DNA from: Chloroflexota bacterium
GTDB taxonomy: Bacteria > Chloroflexota > Anaerolineae > Anaerolineales > Villigracilaceae
Assembly: GCA_016234535.1 (NCBI GenBank)
Contig: JACRBH010000016.1
Location: 1-44,630 of the forward strand
Direction: 5' to 3'
DNA length: 44,630 nt
Below, in pieces: positions 23,440 through 31,278 of this stretch. The position numbers and the translations under genes were made by a program. Positions within the stretch are counted from its first letter, which is position 1; each line of letters opens with the position of its first letter. The notes under the pieces were generated by a model that was given only the letters and a program-made list of their open reading frames with translations, was not told the origin of the DNA and did no database searches.

Positions 23440-25251
23440 TCATTCTCTGTTATTTTGATATTCCGGAATCTCGATCATGGGCGGACGTTCTCGTTCGGCG
23501 ATCTCTTCGATGTCGAGGAAGAAGCGTTCCTGTTCATAGCGGATCAACTTCATGGTCTTGTTGATATTTTCCAACATGCTTTGTCCGTACCTGCCTTCCA
23601 GTTTTCGGATGACCGCCTGAATAATGGCAAAGGACATTTTGCCGAGGGCATCCAGCGGCTGGTTGTGATGCACGCGTTCCTGCAAATCCACCTGCGCGAT
23701 TGAGCTTAATCCAAATCTTTCGAGCATGTCAATCAACAGGCCGATCTCAACTCCATAGCCTGAGAAAAAGGGGAGCTGCTCCAACACTTTACGCCTGCCG
23801 CCGTATTCGCCAGAGAGCGGCTGCACCATGCCGGAGAGTTCGGGATAAAACAGATTCAGGAGCGGGCGCGCGGTCAACTCGGTGACGCGGCCTCCGCCGC
23901 CCGCCTGCATTTTGTTGCCGACTTTCAAAGGGCGGCGATAAAACCCTTTGACAAAATCAATTTCGGGCCGAAGAAGAAGCGGTCCGATCAATCCGTAGAT
24001 AAAACGCGGGTGAATGTTCACAATATCGGTATCCACCCATATGATGATGTCTCCGCGTGTGCAATACAGGCTTTTCCATAAAGCCTCGCCCTTTCCCTTG
24101 CGCGAACCATAATTTGGCAATATCTTTTGATGGATGTGAACCGGCACGCCGATCTTTTCCGCGATCTGGCGCGTGCGGTCATTTGAATTCGAGTCGATCA
24201 AAACGATCTCATCCAATAATGGGACCCGCTGCATCAGGACATTCCTGATCGTTCGGATGACCCTGCCAACTGTCTCCTCTTCATTGAGCGCGGGCAATGC
24301 AAGGCTGATGGTCACGTTTTGTTTTTGTTTCAGCGAAAGCAGATATTTCAGGTCTGCGAACTCATTCGCATGAAATGTATTTTCAGCGAACCATTTATCC
24401 ACCAGCACCGAGATGGCGGTTTGCCCGGCCTCTTCACTGGCGGGGTTGATCTCATAAGGCAGTTTTGTTTTTACAACGATCACGCCATGCTGACTTTCCT
24501 GCATGATCCTTTCAGCCACAGGCCCAATGGACGGGACTTCGTCCGTTGGGCGCGCAGATGCGCCCAGGATGAGCAGGTCATGTTTTTTTGCAGCCTCAAA
24601 CACCGCATTGATGGGATCGTCTGTAACGACTTCCTCCCGCTTAATTTCGGGCAGGTTTTTCAAAACGCGGTCAACCCCTTTGAAGGCCGCATCCTGATCT
24701 CTTGTAACGTTGTTCGAAAATAGATGCAGGGATGAAATTTGCGCCTTGTTCGAGTTATGAATGGATAATGCAATACGCAAACTCAACTCTGCATACGGCC
24801 CGCCGCGAATGGGGATCAACACATTCCTGATGTTCGCCCCAATGTGTTGATTGACAATGGCTATATTGCATGGCGCCTGGGAAAACACTTCGGCAACCGA
24901 CGTCTTCAACGCTTCGAAATGGCAGGGCCATTCGAGTAATAAAAGATCAATATCCTCCCGCTTTACTATATTCACCAATTCATCCCAGGGCTTATGCGAG
25001 ACGTTCACCTGCGCCCACTTATCTCCACGCTTCACTTTGTAAAGTTTTTTGAGAGTCAACCTCAATTTGCGCGCGTCAACCGCCGCCGTGCTGAGCGACT
25101 GATCTTCGGGGATATAAATAAAGCCGGTCAACAGAACGTTTTCATCCCCCGCAATGGAGTGTGCCGCATGGATGGCAGACTTCTGTTCACAGCCATAGAC
25201 GACAGGCACAAGAATTTTTGCGATATAGGCATTTTTTGGAACAGGATACAT
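23440..25251 (-). CDS. gpgS: Glucosyl-3-phosphoglycerate synthase fused to two UspA domains
   Basis: 603 residues. Residues 11-136 and 141-263 are two universal-stress-protein-like domains (ILVPV...; VLIPIRGG...LLILGAS...GVIVVKTK). Residues 313-560 are a GT81 glycosyltransferase with GpgS landmarks: PALNEEETVG (320-329), DSNSNDRT (353-360), GKGEALWKS (386-394), DTDI (407-410), PLSGEYGGRR (478-487), SGYGVEIGLLID (497-508) and HHNQPL. GpgS joins glucose from a nucleotide sugar to 3-phosphoglycerate, the first step to glucosylglycerate, a compatible solute. Known GpgS proteins are about 300-400 residues, so the Usp extension is unusual. GTGGAGGAACC supports the start, 11 bp after the GT4 stop. 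A separate phosphatase is not in the window. Confidence 0.9.
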   Translation of the reverse strand: MYPVPKNAYIAKILVPVVYGCEQKSAIHAAHSIAGDENVLLTGFIYIPEDQSLSTAAVDARKLRLTLKKLYKVKRGDKWAQVNVSHKPWDELVNIVKREDIDLLLLEWPCHFEALKTSVAEVFSQAPCNIAIVNQHIGANIRNVLIPIRGGPYAELSLRIALSIHNSNKAQISSLHLFSNNVTRDQDAAFKGVDRVLKNLPEIKREEVVTDDPINAVFEAAKKHDLLILGASARPTDEVPSIGPVAERIMQESQHGVIVVKTKLPYEINPASEEAGQTAISVLVDKWFAENTFHANEFADLKYLLSLKQKQNVTISLALPALNEEETVGRVIRTIRNVLMQRVPLLDEIVLIDSNSNDRTRQIAEKIGVPVHIHQKILPNYGSRKGKGEALWKSLYCTRGDIIIWVDTDIVNIHPRFIYGLIGPLLLRPEIDFVKGFYRRPLKVGNKMQAGGGGRVTELTARPLLNLFYPELSGMVQPLSGEYGGRRKVLEQLPFFSGYGVEIGLLIDMLERFGLSSIAQVDLQERVHHNQPLDALGKMSFAIIQAVIRKLEGRYGQSMLENINKTMKLIRYEQERFFLDIEEIAERERPPMIEIPEYQNNRE

Positions 25252-25262
25252 GGTTCCTCCAC

Positions 25263-26480
25263 TTATTCATCGAACAAGGGTGCGATCTTTGCCGCATAGA
25301 TTCGCTCCCAGGTGAATTGTTCACGGACAGATTTTCGCAAGCCGAAGACTTTATCCCTTTTGAAATGTTCAGCCATCATTTTGGCAACAGCATTGGGATT
25401 TTCATTCGGGGAAAAATAACCCGCAAATTCGCCGCCAAGATTCTTTAGCGGGAAAATATCCGAGCAAAAGACTGGGATGCCCGCAAAGCCCGCCTCCAAA
25501 ATCGGAATACCAAATCCTTCCTCAAAACTGGGAAGCATCAGCGCATCGGCAAGCTTGAAAAAATCTGAAATGATCGAATCAGGAATGAATTCGTCTGTCA
25601 ATTCAGCGAGAAAATGCGCTGATTTTTTTATTCCCAACTCTTCGCGTAATGCGGTTAGTTTTTCAAAATACTGAAGGTTTGCGGAATTATGCGGGCCAAG
25701 CGGACCGGTCACAACCATTTGCGCCGATGGCAAATCCCTTTGAAGCGCAGCGAGGATTCGCAAAGCCATCTCAATATTTTTACGCGACGTAATTCGAACA
25801 GGAAGCAAAAGTAAAGGGCTTGCCCGCAGCAAATCCAGGTCTTTTATATATCCGATTGTTTGTTCTTCCAACTTAAGAAACTTACCCAGGTCCACACCAT
25901 TTGGAACGACATGAATTTTGGATGTGTCAATCTTCATCAAGTCGGATAGCTCATCCCGCCGCGCCTCGGAGACCGTGACCTGGGCTGCTCCAGGCCATGC
26001 AGTTTTCAACAAATCCCAGGGATAGCCCTCGTGCAACTCGCTTCGATAGCGCGGCGTTGTCCATGCGAGGTCATGATGCCAGAGAATCAAACGCGGCAAT
26101 TTTTTGGACATATATAGTTGATGAAGCGCGGCAGTCAATGCAAGATTCTTGTTCAACGAACATACGTTATGAGCAATCAGAACGTCCACACCAGACAAGG
26201 CAGTTTGTAATTGTTCGGCAAGCTCATCTCGCAACAACTCGAAATCCCGAGTCACTTCGCCGCGATCCAATTGTTCCTTCATTTCCGCAACCCGCGCGTG
26301 ACGCGAATCTGCGAGTGGAATGAGGGTTAATGGAATCCGCTCACTTAACGAATCACCGCGCGCCGCGATCAAGCGGACGGACATTCCGTCCGCAGACATC
26401 ATCCGCGCGTGATGTGCAATGACACTTTCCACACCGCCAACGATGGGCGGCACGGAGTAATGAAGAATCGCGATGTTCAT
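25263..26480 (-). CDS. GT4 glycosyltransferase
   Basis: 405 residues from ATG 26480. N-terminal donor-independent part begins MNIAILHYSVPPIVGGVESVI; the C-terminal domain has VPNGVDLGKF, PVRITSRKNIEMALRI, MVVTGP and the GT4 end motif PSFEEGFGIPILEAGFAGIPVF with the EX7E acidic pair that binds the nucleotide sugar. The acceptor is unknown. It sits between a second GT4 gene and gpgS in one operon, so extension of glucosylglycerate (for example to mannosylglucosylglycerate) is the favoured inference; a role in glycogen or exopolysaccharide is possible. An upstream TTG codon could add three residues. Confidence 0.85.
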   Translation of the reverse strand: MNIAILHYSVPPIVGGVESVIAHHARMMSADGMSVRLIAARGDSLSERIPLTLIPLADSRHARVAEMKEQLDRGEVTRDFELLRDELAEQLQTALSGVDVLIAHNVCSLNKNLALTAALHQLYMSKKLPRLILWHHDLAWTTPRYRSELHEGYPWDLLKTAWPGAAQVTVSEARRDELSDLMKIDTSKIHVVPNGVDLGKFLKLEEQTIGYIKDLDLLRASPLLLLPVRITSRKNIEMALRILAALQRDLPSAQMVVTGPLGPHNSANLQYFEKLTALREELGIKKSAHFLAELTDEFIPDSIISDFFKLADALMLPSFEEGFGIPILEAGFAGIPVFCSDIFPLKNLGGEFAGYFSPNENPNAVAKMMAEHFKRDKVFGLRKSVREQFTWERIYAAKIAPLFDE

Positions 26481-26493
26481 ATCTGCCAAATCC

Positions 26494-26554
26494 GTACCGC
26501 GACACGCTTCGCGATGTCGCTATTTGAAAGGCGGCGAGATAAATCTCGCGGTAC
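26494..26554. repeat. GCGAGATAAATCTCGC repeat, copy 1
   Basis: Outer arms GTACCGCGA/TCGCGGTAC enclose CGCTTCGCGATGTCGC and GCGAGATAAATCTCGC, itself a perfect palindrome. It fills the gap between the two GT4 genes within the operon. A shorter relative is at 29861-29909. Confidence 0.7.
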
Positions 26555-26559
26555 AAGTC

Positions 26560-27903
26560 TCATACCTGCTGCCCTAAACAATCCGCAAGAATGGATTGCA
26601 GCCTGCGTTCCAAAACCGTGAAAGAGAAATATCGTTTTGCAAGTTGATAATTTTCCTCCACCCACTCATGGGCCTGCGCCGGGTTTTGCAGGACCTCACG
26701 CACGGCCTTAAGTGTATTCGTGCTAATGAAACCGTCAAACCAGACCGCGCGAAATCCTTTGGGTTTGATATCCACTTCATAAATGGAGTAATTGTTGACC
26801 AAAATCGGGCGGCGATAATACACAGCTTCCAAAAAGGCATTCCCAAAGCCTTCAATGCTGGATGGATACGTGACCATATCTGCATATGGATATACATCGC
26901 CAAGCGTGTAAATCTTTTTCCCGTCTTTTGTGATTCCGCGTTCATCCTGCACCTGATCGGATTCAAAGCGAACAGTCACATCCAGCAGATGGGCATATTC
27001 CCGTACACGCTGTTCGTAGTCTGTGCCTTCATCCCCCGAAGCGTGCGAGATGACCAATTTCGCGGGCAATTCGAGTCGACGCACAAGTTCCACTGCGTGC
27101 TCGATACCTTTGCGTTGAATAACACGCGTGGGTTGCAGGAAAAAATATTCAGCGTTGCCAATGCCAAAGTCTTTCCGAACAGTTTCGGCGTAGGAATCTG
27201 AAGCGGGCGGCGGGGAGTCAAAATCCATGACGTTGGGAATTACCCGCGCAGCCAGTCCATAACGCGAAGCAATCTGCTGGGCCTGCAACGAGTTGATGAC
27301 CACGTGTCGAATGGATGGCAGGTTGGGAGGGAAGGCCGCTGCAAGATAATCGCCTACGCAATTGACTTGAAAGCGCTGACGCTCCCAGTGAAAATCATGA
27401 TGATGCGCGATGGCGGGGAAACCCGTCTCGGCGATGAATTCCGTTATCGCCAGACCAAGCGGCAGATTAAGCGGGATCGTCACCGCGTTCTCGATGATGA
27501 GAATTTCCAAGTCAAAGCGATGCGCGAATTCATACAACTGCTCTTTGAGATATTCCTTCAACTCATTCACGCGGCGCGTCATCTGCGGCGGGCGAATATA
27601 CATCGAGAAAAAATCCTTATGCAGCGCGGCAATTTCAGGATGCGCCTTGCGCGCCTCTTTTGTGACCGTCCAACTGCCTGAATATGCCTGCTGATTTATT
27701 TTGTCAATTTCGGGATGACGATAAAACGCTTCAGGCGTGACCTGGGACTGGGCGCTGTTTCGATCACATTCGCCAGCGAAATAGAAACACCTGTGCCCGA
27801 GCCGCTCCAGCACAGTTGCCCACTTTTGAGTCTCAAGCGAAACACCGTCCGTTCCCGCGAAACGGGTGGATATAAAACCGATGTGATGTGATGTGTTTAT
27901 CAT
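26560..27903 (-). CDS. GT4 glycosyltransferase, possible mannosylglucosylglycerate synthase
   Basis: 447 residues from ATG 27903; frames further upstream run through a repeat element and are not coding. It begins HHIGFISTRFAGTDGVSLETQKWA, a donor/acceptor loop typical of one GT4 subgroup, and continues with IAHHHDFHWERQRF, PTRVIQRKGIEHAVELV and YPSSIEGFGNAFLEAVYYRRP, the GT4 EX7E motif. The GTDGVSLETQKWA type is what I recall from enzymes mannosylating glucosylglycerate, and the operon contains gpgS, so this function is proposed, not shown. The family as such is clear. Confidence 0.85.
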   Translation of the reverse strand: MINTSHHIGFISTRFAGTDGVSLETQKWATVLERLGHRCFYFAGECDRNSAQSQVTPEAFYRHPEIDKINQQAYSGSWTVTKEARKAHPEIAALHKDFFSMYIRPPQMTRRVNELKEYLKEQLYEFAHRFDLEILIIENAVTIPLNLPLGLAITEFIAETGFPAIAHHHDFHWERQRFQVNCVGDYLAAAFPPNLPSIRHVVINSLQAQQIASRYGLAARVIPNVMDFDSPPPASDSYAETVRKDFGIGNAEYFFLQPTRVIQRKGIEHAVELVRRLELPAKLVISHASGDEGTDYEQRVREYAHLLDVTVRFESDQVQDERGITKDGKKIYTLGDVYPYADMVTYPSSIEGFGNAFLEAVYYRRPILVNNYSIYEVDIKPKGFRAVWFDGFISTNTLKAVREVLQNPAQAHEWVEENYQLAKRYFSFTVLERRLQSILADCLGQQV

Positions 27904-27924
27904 AAATTTACCTGTAATTTTTTT

Positions 27925-28026
27925 CGTCACTGCGAGGGCGCTTTTGCTCTTGCCCGAAGCAATCTCCTTTAACGACACAGAGATTGCTTCGCCGCCAAAG
28001 TGCAAGAGCGGCGGCTCGCAATGACG
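27925..28026. repeat. MITE-like repeat CATTGCGAGG family, copy 6
   Basis: Ends CGTCACTGCGAG and CTCGCAATGACG, internal GAAGCAATCTCC and AGAGATTGCTTCG, 102 bp. It fills the gap between the GH13 and second GT4 genes inside the operon. Confidence 0.85.
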
Positions 28027-28029
28027 AGG

Positions 28030-29766
28030 TTATTTTGTTTTCATCCATAAAACTTGATAAGGCTCAAGTGTAACCTTTGAAACCTGGATTTCTTGATCAA
28101 CAAAAAGCTCTGTTGCTGACTCGTAGTCTGTCGTGAAAGTAACTTCCTGCGCACTGACATTGTGTAAACATACCACATGTATTTTTTTATCTGGCGAAAT
28201 GCGCTCAACCGCAAAAACAGATGGATGAACATCCAATATCTTTTGTTTGCCATGCGGATGAAACGCAGGCGAATTGCTTCTCACTTTCAGCAACTGGCAA
28301 TATCTTGTAAAAACTTTTGAACGCAGAGAGTCTTCATCTGCGAGTTCATTTTGCAGTTTTTCAAAATCACATTTCTCGCGGTTGGTTGTGCGGTTGCGGC
28401 CTGTTTGCTGCACGCCTTCGATCCATCCGCGCGAACCGAAGAGACTGTGAAAGTAAATTCCCGGCACGCCGAGCAGGGAAAGCATGATGGCTTGCGCGGC
28501 GATAAATCGGTTGACTTGTAAATCTAAAGACTCACCCTCTGCTCCAACCTTCAACCCCGCCGGCGAGGACGGCGGCTCGAGCAAAAGCAAAAAAGGATTT
28601 GACAGCGCATCGAAATAGTTGATATTCATTTCGTACGGACTTTGCGAACCGTCCGCGTTGTGTTTGTAGGAGACCAACCCACCATGAGCGAGTGTTTTGT
28701 TGACGAGAGAATCAATTTCTTCATTCGACAAAATTCCACGTGCGGGGTTTATCCCAATACCATCGTGCGAAGCGAGGAAGTTGAAAAAGGCTGTTTTATT
28801 GGATGGCAGCGTTAATGTCTTTGCCCAATTCGATAACACTCGTGCATCGCCTGTGTGGAAGGTGTGCAAAGTGAGCGGAGGCAAAGCAAAGTTGTAAACA
28901 AGCTGCGCTTCGTTGGCTCCATCACCGAAATAAGAGAGATTGTCTGCGTGCGGCACATTCGTTTCGGTGATTAAGTGAACATGCGGAGCGACCTCATCCA
29001 ATGCGGCGCGCAGGAATTGGATCACATGATGAGTTTGCGGCAGATGAATGCAGGCTGTACCAATTTCCTTCCACAGATACGCAATCGCATCGAGGCGGAT
29101 ATACGTCGCGCCGTGCTCCACATACATGAGCAAGACATCAAAAATTTCAAGCAATACTTCGGGGTTTTTGAAGTTGAGATCGATCTGGTCAGCGCTGAAT
29201 GTTGTCCACACGCGTTTTTCGCCTGACGGTGTTTTGAAACTTGTCAACAATGGCAATGTCCGCGGACGTACTACCTGCGAGAGGTCAGGCGAACCTTCGA
29301 TGACAATAAAGGTATCACGGTAGTGCGGATCGTCTTTCAGGAATCCCTGAAACCAATCACTCTGCGCCGAAATGTGATTAATGACCCCGTCAAACATCAG
29401 CCGAAAAGAATCTTGCATGGAAGAAACATCATCCCAATCCCCCAAACTTGAATCCACTTTGCGATAATCCACAACCGAAAAGCCATCATCCGAAGTCCAC
29501 GGGTAGAACGGCAGAATGTGAATCCCGCTGACGACGCCGGTCAAATATTGTTTACAAAACTTATTGAGGGTTTGTAGTGGTTTTTCGTTTGGTGCTTGAA
29601 CTTGATCGCCGTATGTGATAAGGATGGAGTCGCGTTCGGTTAATTCATCATCGCGTGTAGTGATACTCGCACGATATCCATCCACCAATTGTTGCGCGCG
29701 TTCATACAACTGCGGCGCTTTTTCTTTCCCGTATAAAAAGGTGAGATGGTTAAGAAGTTTTGTCAT
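28030..29766 (-). CDS. GH13_18 phosphorylase (sucrose- or glucosylglycerate-phosphorylase type)
   Basis: 578 residues. A GH13 barrel with sucrose-phosphorylase-subfamily features: GIHILPFYPWTSDDGFSVVDY near 81-101, nucleophile Asp226 (YIRLDAIAYLWK), acid/base Glu268 (ITETNVPH) and third acid Asp335 (FLASHDGIG). GH13_18 enzymes cleave an alpha-glucoside with phosphate, releasing glucose-1-phosphate. The FLASHDGIGINPARG form and the gpgS gene in the same operon favour glucosylglycerate as substrate, giving a make-and-recycle pathway; sucrose or glucosylglycerol cannot be excluded. First gene of the operon, behind a promoter element shared with the CaCA gene. Confidence 0.9.
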   Translation of the reverse strand: MTKLLNHLTFLYGKEKAPQLYERAQQLVDGYRASITTRDDELTERDSILITYGDQVQAPNEKPLQTLNKFCKQYLTGVVSGIHILPFYPWTSDDGFSVVDYRKVDSSLGDWDDVSSMQDSFRLMFDGVINHISAQSDWFQGFLKDDPHYRDTFIVIEGSPDLSQVVRPRTLPLLTSFKTPSGEKRVWTTFSADQIDLNFKNPEVLLEIFDVLLMYVEHGATYIRLDAIAYLWKEIGTACIHLPQTHHVIQFLRAALDEVAPHVHLITETNVPHADNLSYFGDGANEAQLVYNFALPPLTLHTFHTGDARVLSNWAKTLTLPSNKTAFFNFLASHDGIGINPARGILSNEEIDSLVNKTLAHGGLVSYKHNADGSQSPYEMNINYFDALSNPFLLLLEPPSSPAGLKVGAEGESLDLQVNRFIAAQAIMLSLLGVPGIYFHSLFGSRGWIEGVQQTGRNRTTNREKCDFEKLQNELADEDSLRSKVFTRYCQLLKVRSNSPAFHPHGKQKILDVHPSVFAVERISPDKKIHVVCLHNVSAQEVTFTTDYESATELFVDQEIQVSKVTLEPYQVLWMKTK

Positions 29767-29810
29767 TGTTATGTTTTCATAGGTGAACCTAATCTCAAAA
29801 TTCTCTGATT

Positions 29811-29846
29811 TTTTATACCATGACTTTCATTGTCTATGGTTAATTC
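29811..29846 (-). promoter_or_regulatory. Promoter-like element shared with the CaCA gene, copy 2
   Basis: The 17 bases TTTTATACCATGACTTT (plus strand, 29811-29827) and the TTAATTC block (29840-29846) occur with the same spacing as at 23346-23381. On the minus strand this gives TGGTATAAA as an extended -10 box, 45 bp before the GH13 start codon. The bases between the blocks differ, so it is conserved function rather than a recent copy. Confidence 0.55.
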
Positions 29847-29860
29847 ATTCACCTTACGCG

Positions 29861-29909
29861 GTAACGCGAGATTTATCTCGCAAATTGGGTGACATAAATG
29901 TCGCGCTAC
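29861..29909. repeat. GCGAGATTTATCTCGC repeat, copy 2
   Basis: Palindrome CGAGATTTATCTCG followed by GACATAAATGTCGCGCTAC, with outer GTAACGCG/CGCGCTAC. Related to 26494-26554. It lies in the divergent region between the osmolyte operon and a lipoprotein gene. Confidence 0.65.
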
Positions 29910-29996
29910 AGGCCGGACTGCGTAACGTCAGTAATTCATTTTAAAAGAGCGATAATCCCTAGAAAAATCGTCAATAAACAAATGATTTATCAAGGA

Positions 29997-30002
29997 TATA
30001 AT
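29997..30002 (+). promoter_or_regulatory. -10 box upstream of the lipoprotein gene
   Basis: TATAAT in the context AAGGATATAATTC, 23 bp before the ATG at 30025. No consensus -35 is visible at 17 bp. A strong AGGAGG follows, 5 bp before the start codon. Confidence 0.4.
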
Positions 30003-30024
30003 TCTTCTAATTCAGGAGGTTTTT

Positions 30025-30732
30025 ATGAGAAAAACCCAACAGCTCGTTGTATCTGCAAATCTTTGCTTGATCGTAGCTCTGGTACTATCAGCCTGTTCGA
30101 CGGCGACACAAACGAATTTGCCAGTTACGCAGACAAACTTGTCAGCCTACCCCAATTTCGCTCCCACTCCTACTCCCAGGGTAACATCCCCAGCATACCC
30201 TACGATCCCTACCGCATGGCGGGATTACACACCTACTCCCAATTCAACGCCCGGCGCATGGCCTGAATTTTCAAGTCAATTTACTTTTACGAGGAGGCTA
30301 CCTGATGGCATTGTAGTAGGCCCTCTCTATTATAGTGTTCGATACCCGCCAGACTGGTACTTGTATCCGGGTCCTACCGTTATTTATGCCGGAGAGGCGC
30401 GAGGCACAGATATTCAAAATTATAAAGGTGTTACAAACCAGGAAAGCCTGCGCTTGGAAGCTGGAAGGGCACACCTGATGTTAATCGCAAGGGCATGTAA
30501 CTCCACAGAGCAAGGCTGTCCTGTGGGCTTACCCCTCCTATCTCCAGGGTTCCCTGGCACACAGGAAGTCCGCCTGGATGAGTTCAACCATCTAACATAT
30601 TGGAATACTTTTTTGTATATAAATGACATGCAATTTGCCATGTACGGTGTCATGTTCGGGACACCCGAAGAAAACGTGGACCTTATCAAAACTTTGGATG
30701 AAATCCTTGCCACAGTTGTTGTACATGAGTAG
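30025..30732 (+). CDS. Lipoprotein of unknown function
   Basis: 235 residues behind AGGAGG. Signal peptide with lipobox (LCLIVALVLSACS, Cys near residue 24), then a Thr/Pro-rich linker (FAPTPTPRVTSPAYPTIPT) and a compact domain with YYSVRYPPDWYLYPGPT and later ARACNSTEQGCPVG. The domain resembles the small lipoproteins with a 'YPPDW' motif that occur widely in Chloroflexota, function unknown. The next gene overlaps its last codons, so the two are cotranscribed. Confidence 0.8.
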   Translation: MRKTQQLVVSANLCLIVALVLSACSTATQTNLPVTQTNLSAYPNFAPTPTPRVTSPAYPTIPTAWRDYTPTPNSTPGAWPEFSSQFTFTRRLPDGIVVGPLYYSVRYPPDWYLYPGPTVIYAGEARGTDIQNYKGVTNQESLRLEAGRAHLMLIARACNSTEQGCPVGLPLLSPGFPGTQEVRLDEFNHLTYWNTFLYINDMQFAMYGVMFGTPEENVDLIKTLDEILATVVVHE

Positions 30733-31135
30733 GAATATTTCCCCAAAAGCAACCATCCCTTTGGCTATTGCAGGGTGCATAATAATTCTTTTTGCTGTTT
30801 GGCAAAGAGATATGTTGGGATGCGTATCAGGAAGTAAAACACCTGAGGAAAAATGGGCAAGGCAGACAATTCATGCCTATATTAAGGCAAAGGGATTGGA
30901 TATTCATCTTTGCACAGACAAATACAATAGCCTTCTAAAAGGCATCCTGCTTGGAGACGTTCCCGAACTTACCAGGCCGCCTTCTGCTTTTATCAAGAAT
31001 GATACGGAAGGCCAATATATTATGGAATATGCATCAAAAAACTTACACATTTCGGAAGAAATGCAGTCTAACTTCGGCACAGAAGCACCTGTTTTTGAAG
31101 CAGCCACACCATTGCCAAAAGAAAACCATCCATGA
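30725..31135 (+). CDS. Small membrane-anchored protein of unknown function
   Basis: 136 residues from ATG 30725, whose first bases overlap the end of the lipoprotein gene (CATGAGTAG). One transmembrane helix at about residues 11-26 (IPLAIAGCIIILFAVW), then a polar domain with CTDKYNSLLKGILLGDVPEL. No family recognised. Longer readings starting upstream would lie out of frame inside the lipoprotein gene and are not supported. Base composition is lower in GC than its neighbours. Confidence 0.55.
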   Translation: MSRNISPKATIPLAIAGCIIILFAVWQRDMLGCVSGSKTPEEKWARQTIHAYIKAKGLDIHLCTDKYNSLLKGILLGDVPELTRPPSAFIKNDTEGQYIMEYASKNLHISEEMQSNFGTEAPVFEAATPLPKENHP

Positions 31136-31191
31136 AATTATTCAAGGCAAAATTATTACTCACCTTACCCAGTGTCACCCAAGGAATCTTG

Positions 31192-31233
31192 TTAAAAGTG
31201 ACAGTCACCCGCTTCACGAGGTGACTGTCACTT
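31192..31233 (-). terminator. Terminator-like hairpin / GTGACAGTCAC repeat, copy 3
   Basis: A perfect 14-bp stem AAGTGACAGTCACC/GGTGACTGTCACTT with a 10-nt loop, followed on the minus strand by TTTTAA. It lies between the convergent small membrane protein and the GH63-like gene and could end both. Confidence 0.7.
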
Positions 31234-31278
31234 GATATTTCATGGAGCGCGGACTTAAGTCTGCATTCCGTTTGGAAG

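Noticed and set aside
27904..28005. 34-residue N-terminal extension of the second GT4 protein
   Set aside because: It is encoded by the MITE-like repeat at 27925-28026; the family motif starts right after the ATG at 27903.
7441..28026. CRISPR array
   Set aside because: The repeats are palindromic, far apart, unequal in length and not accompanied by cas genes or regular spacers.
30623..30724. Upstream extension of the small membrane protein
   Set aside because: It is out of frame inside the lipoprotein gene; the ATG at 30725 overlaps the lipoprotein stop as expected for coupled genes.
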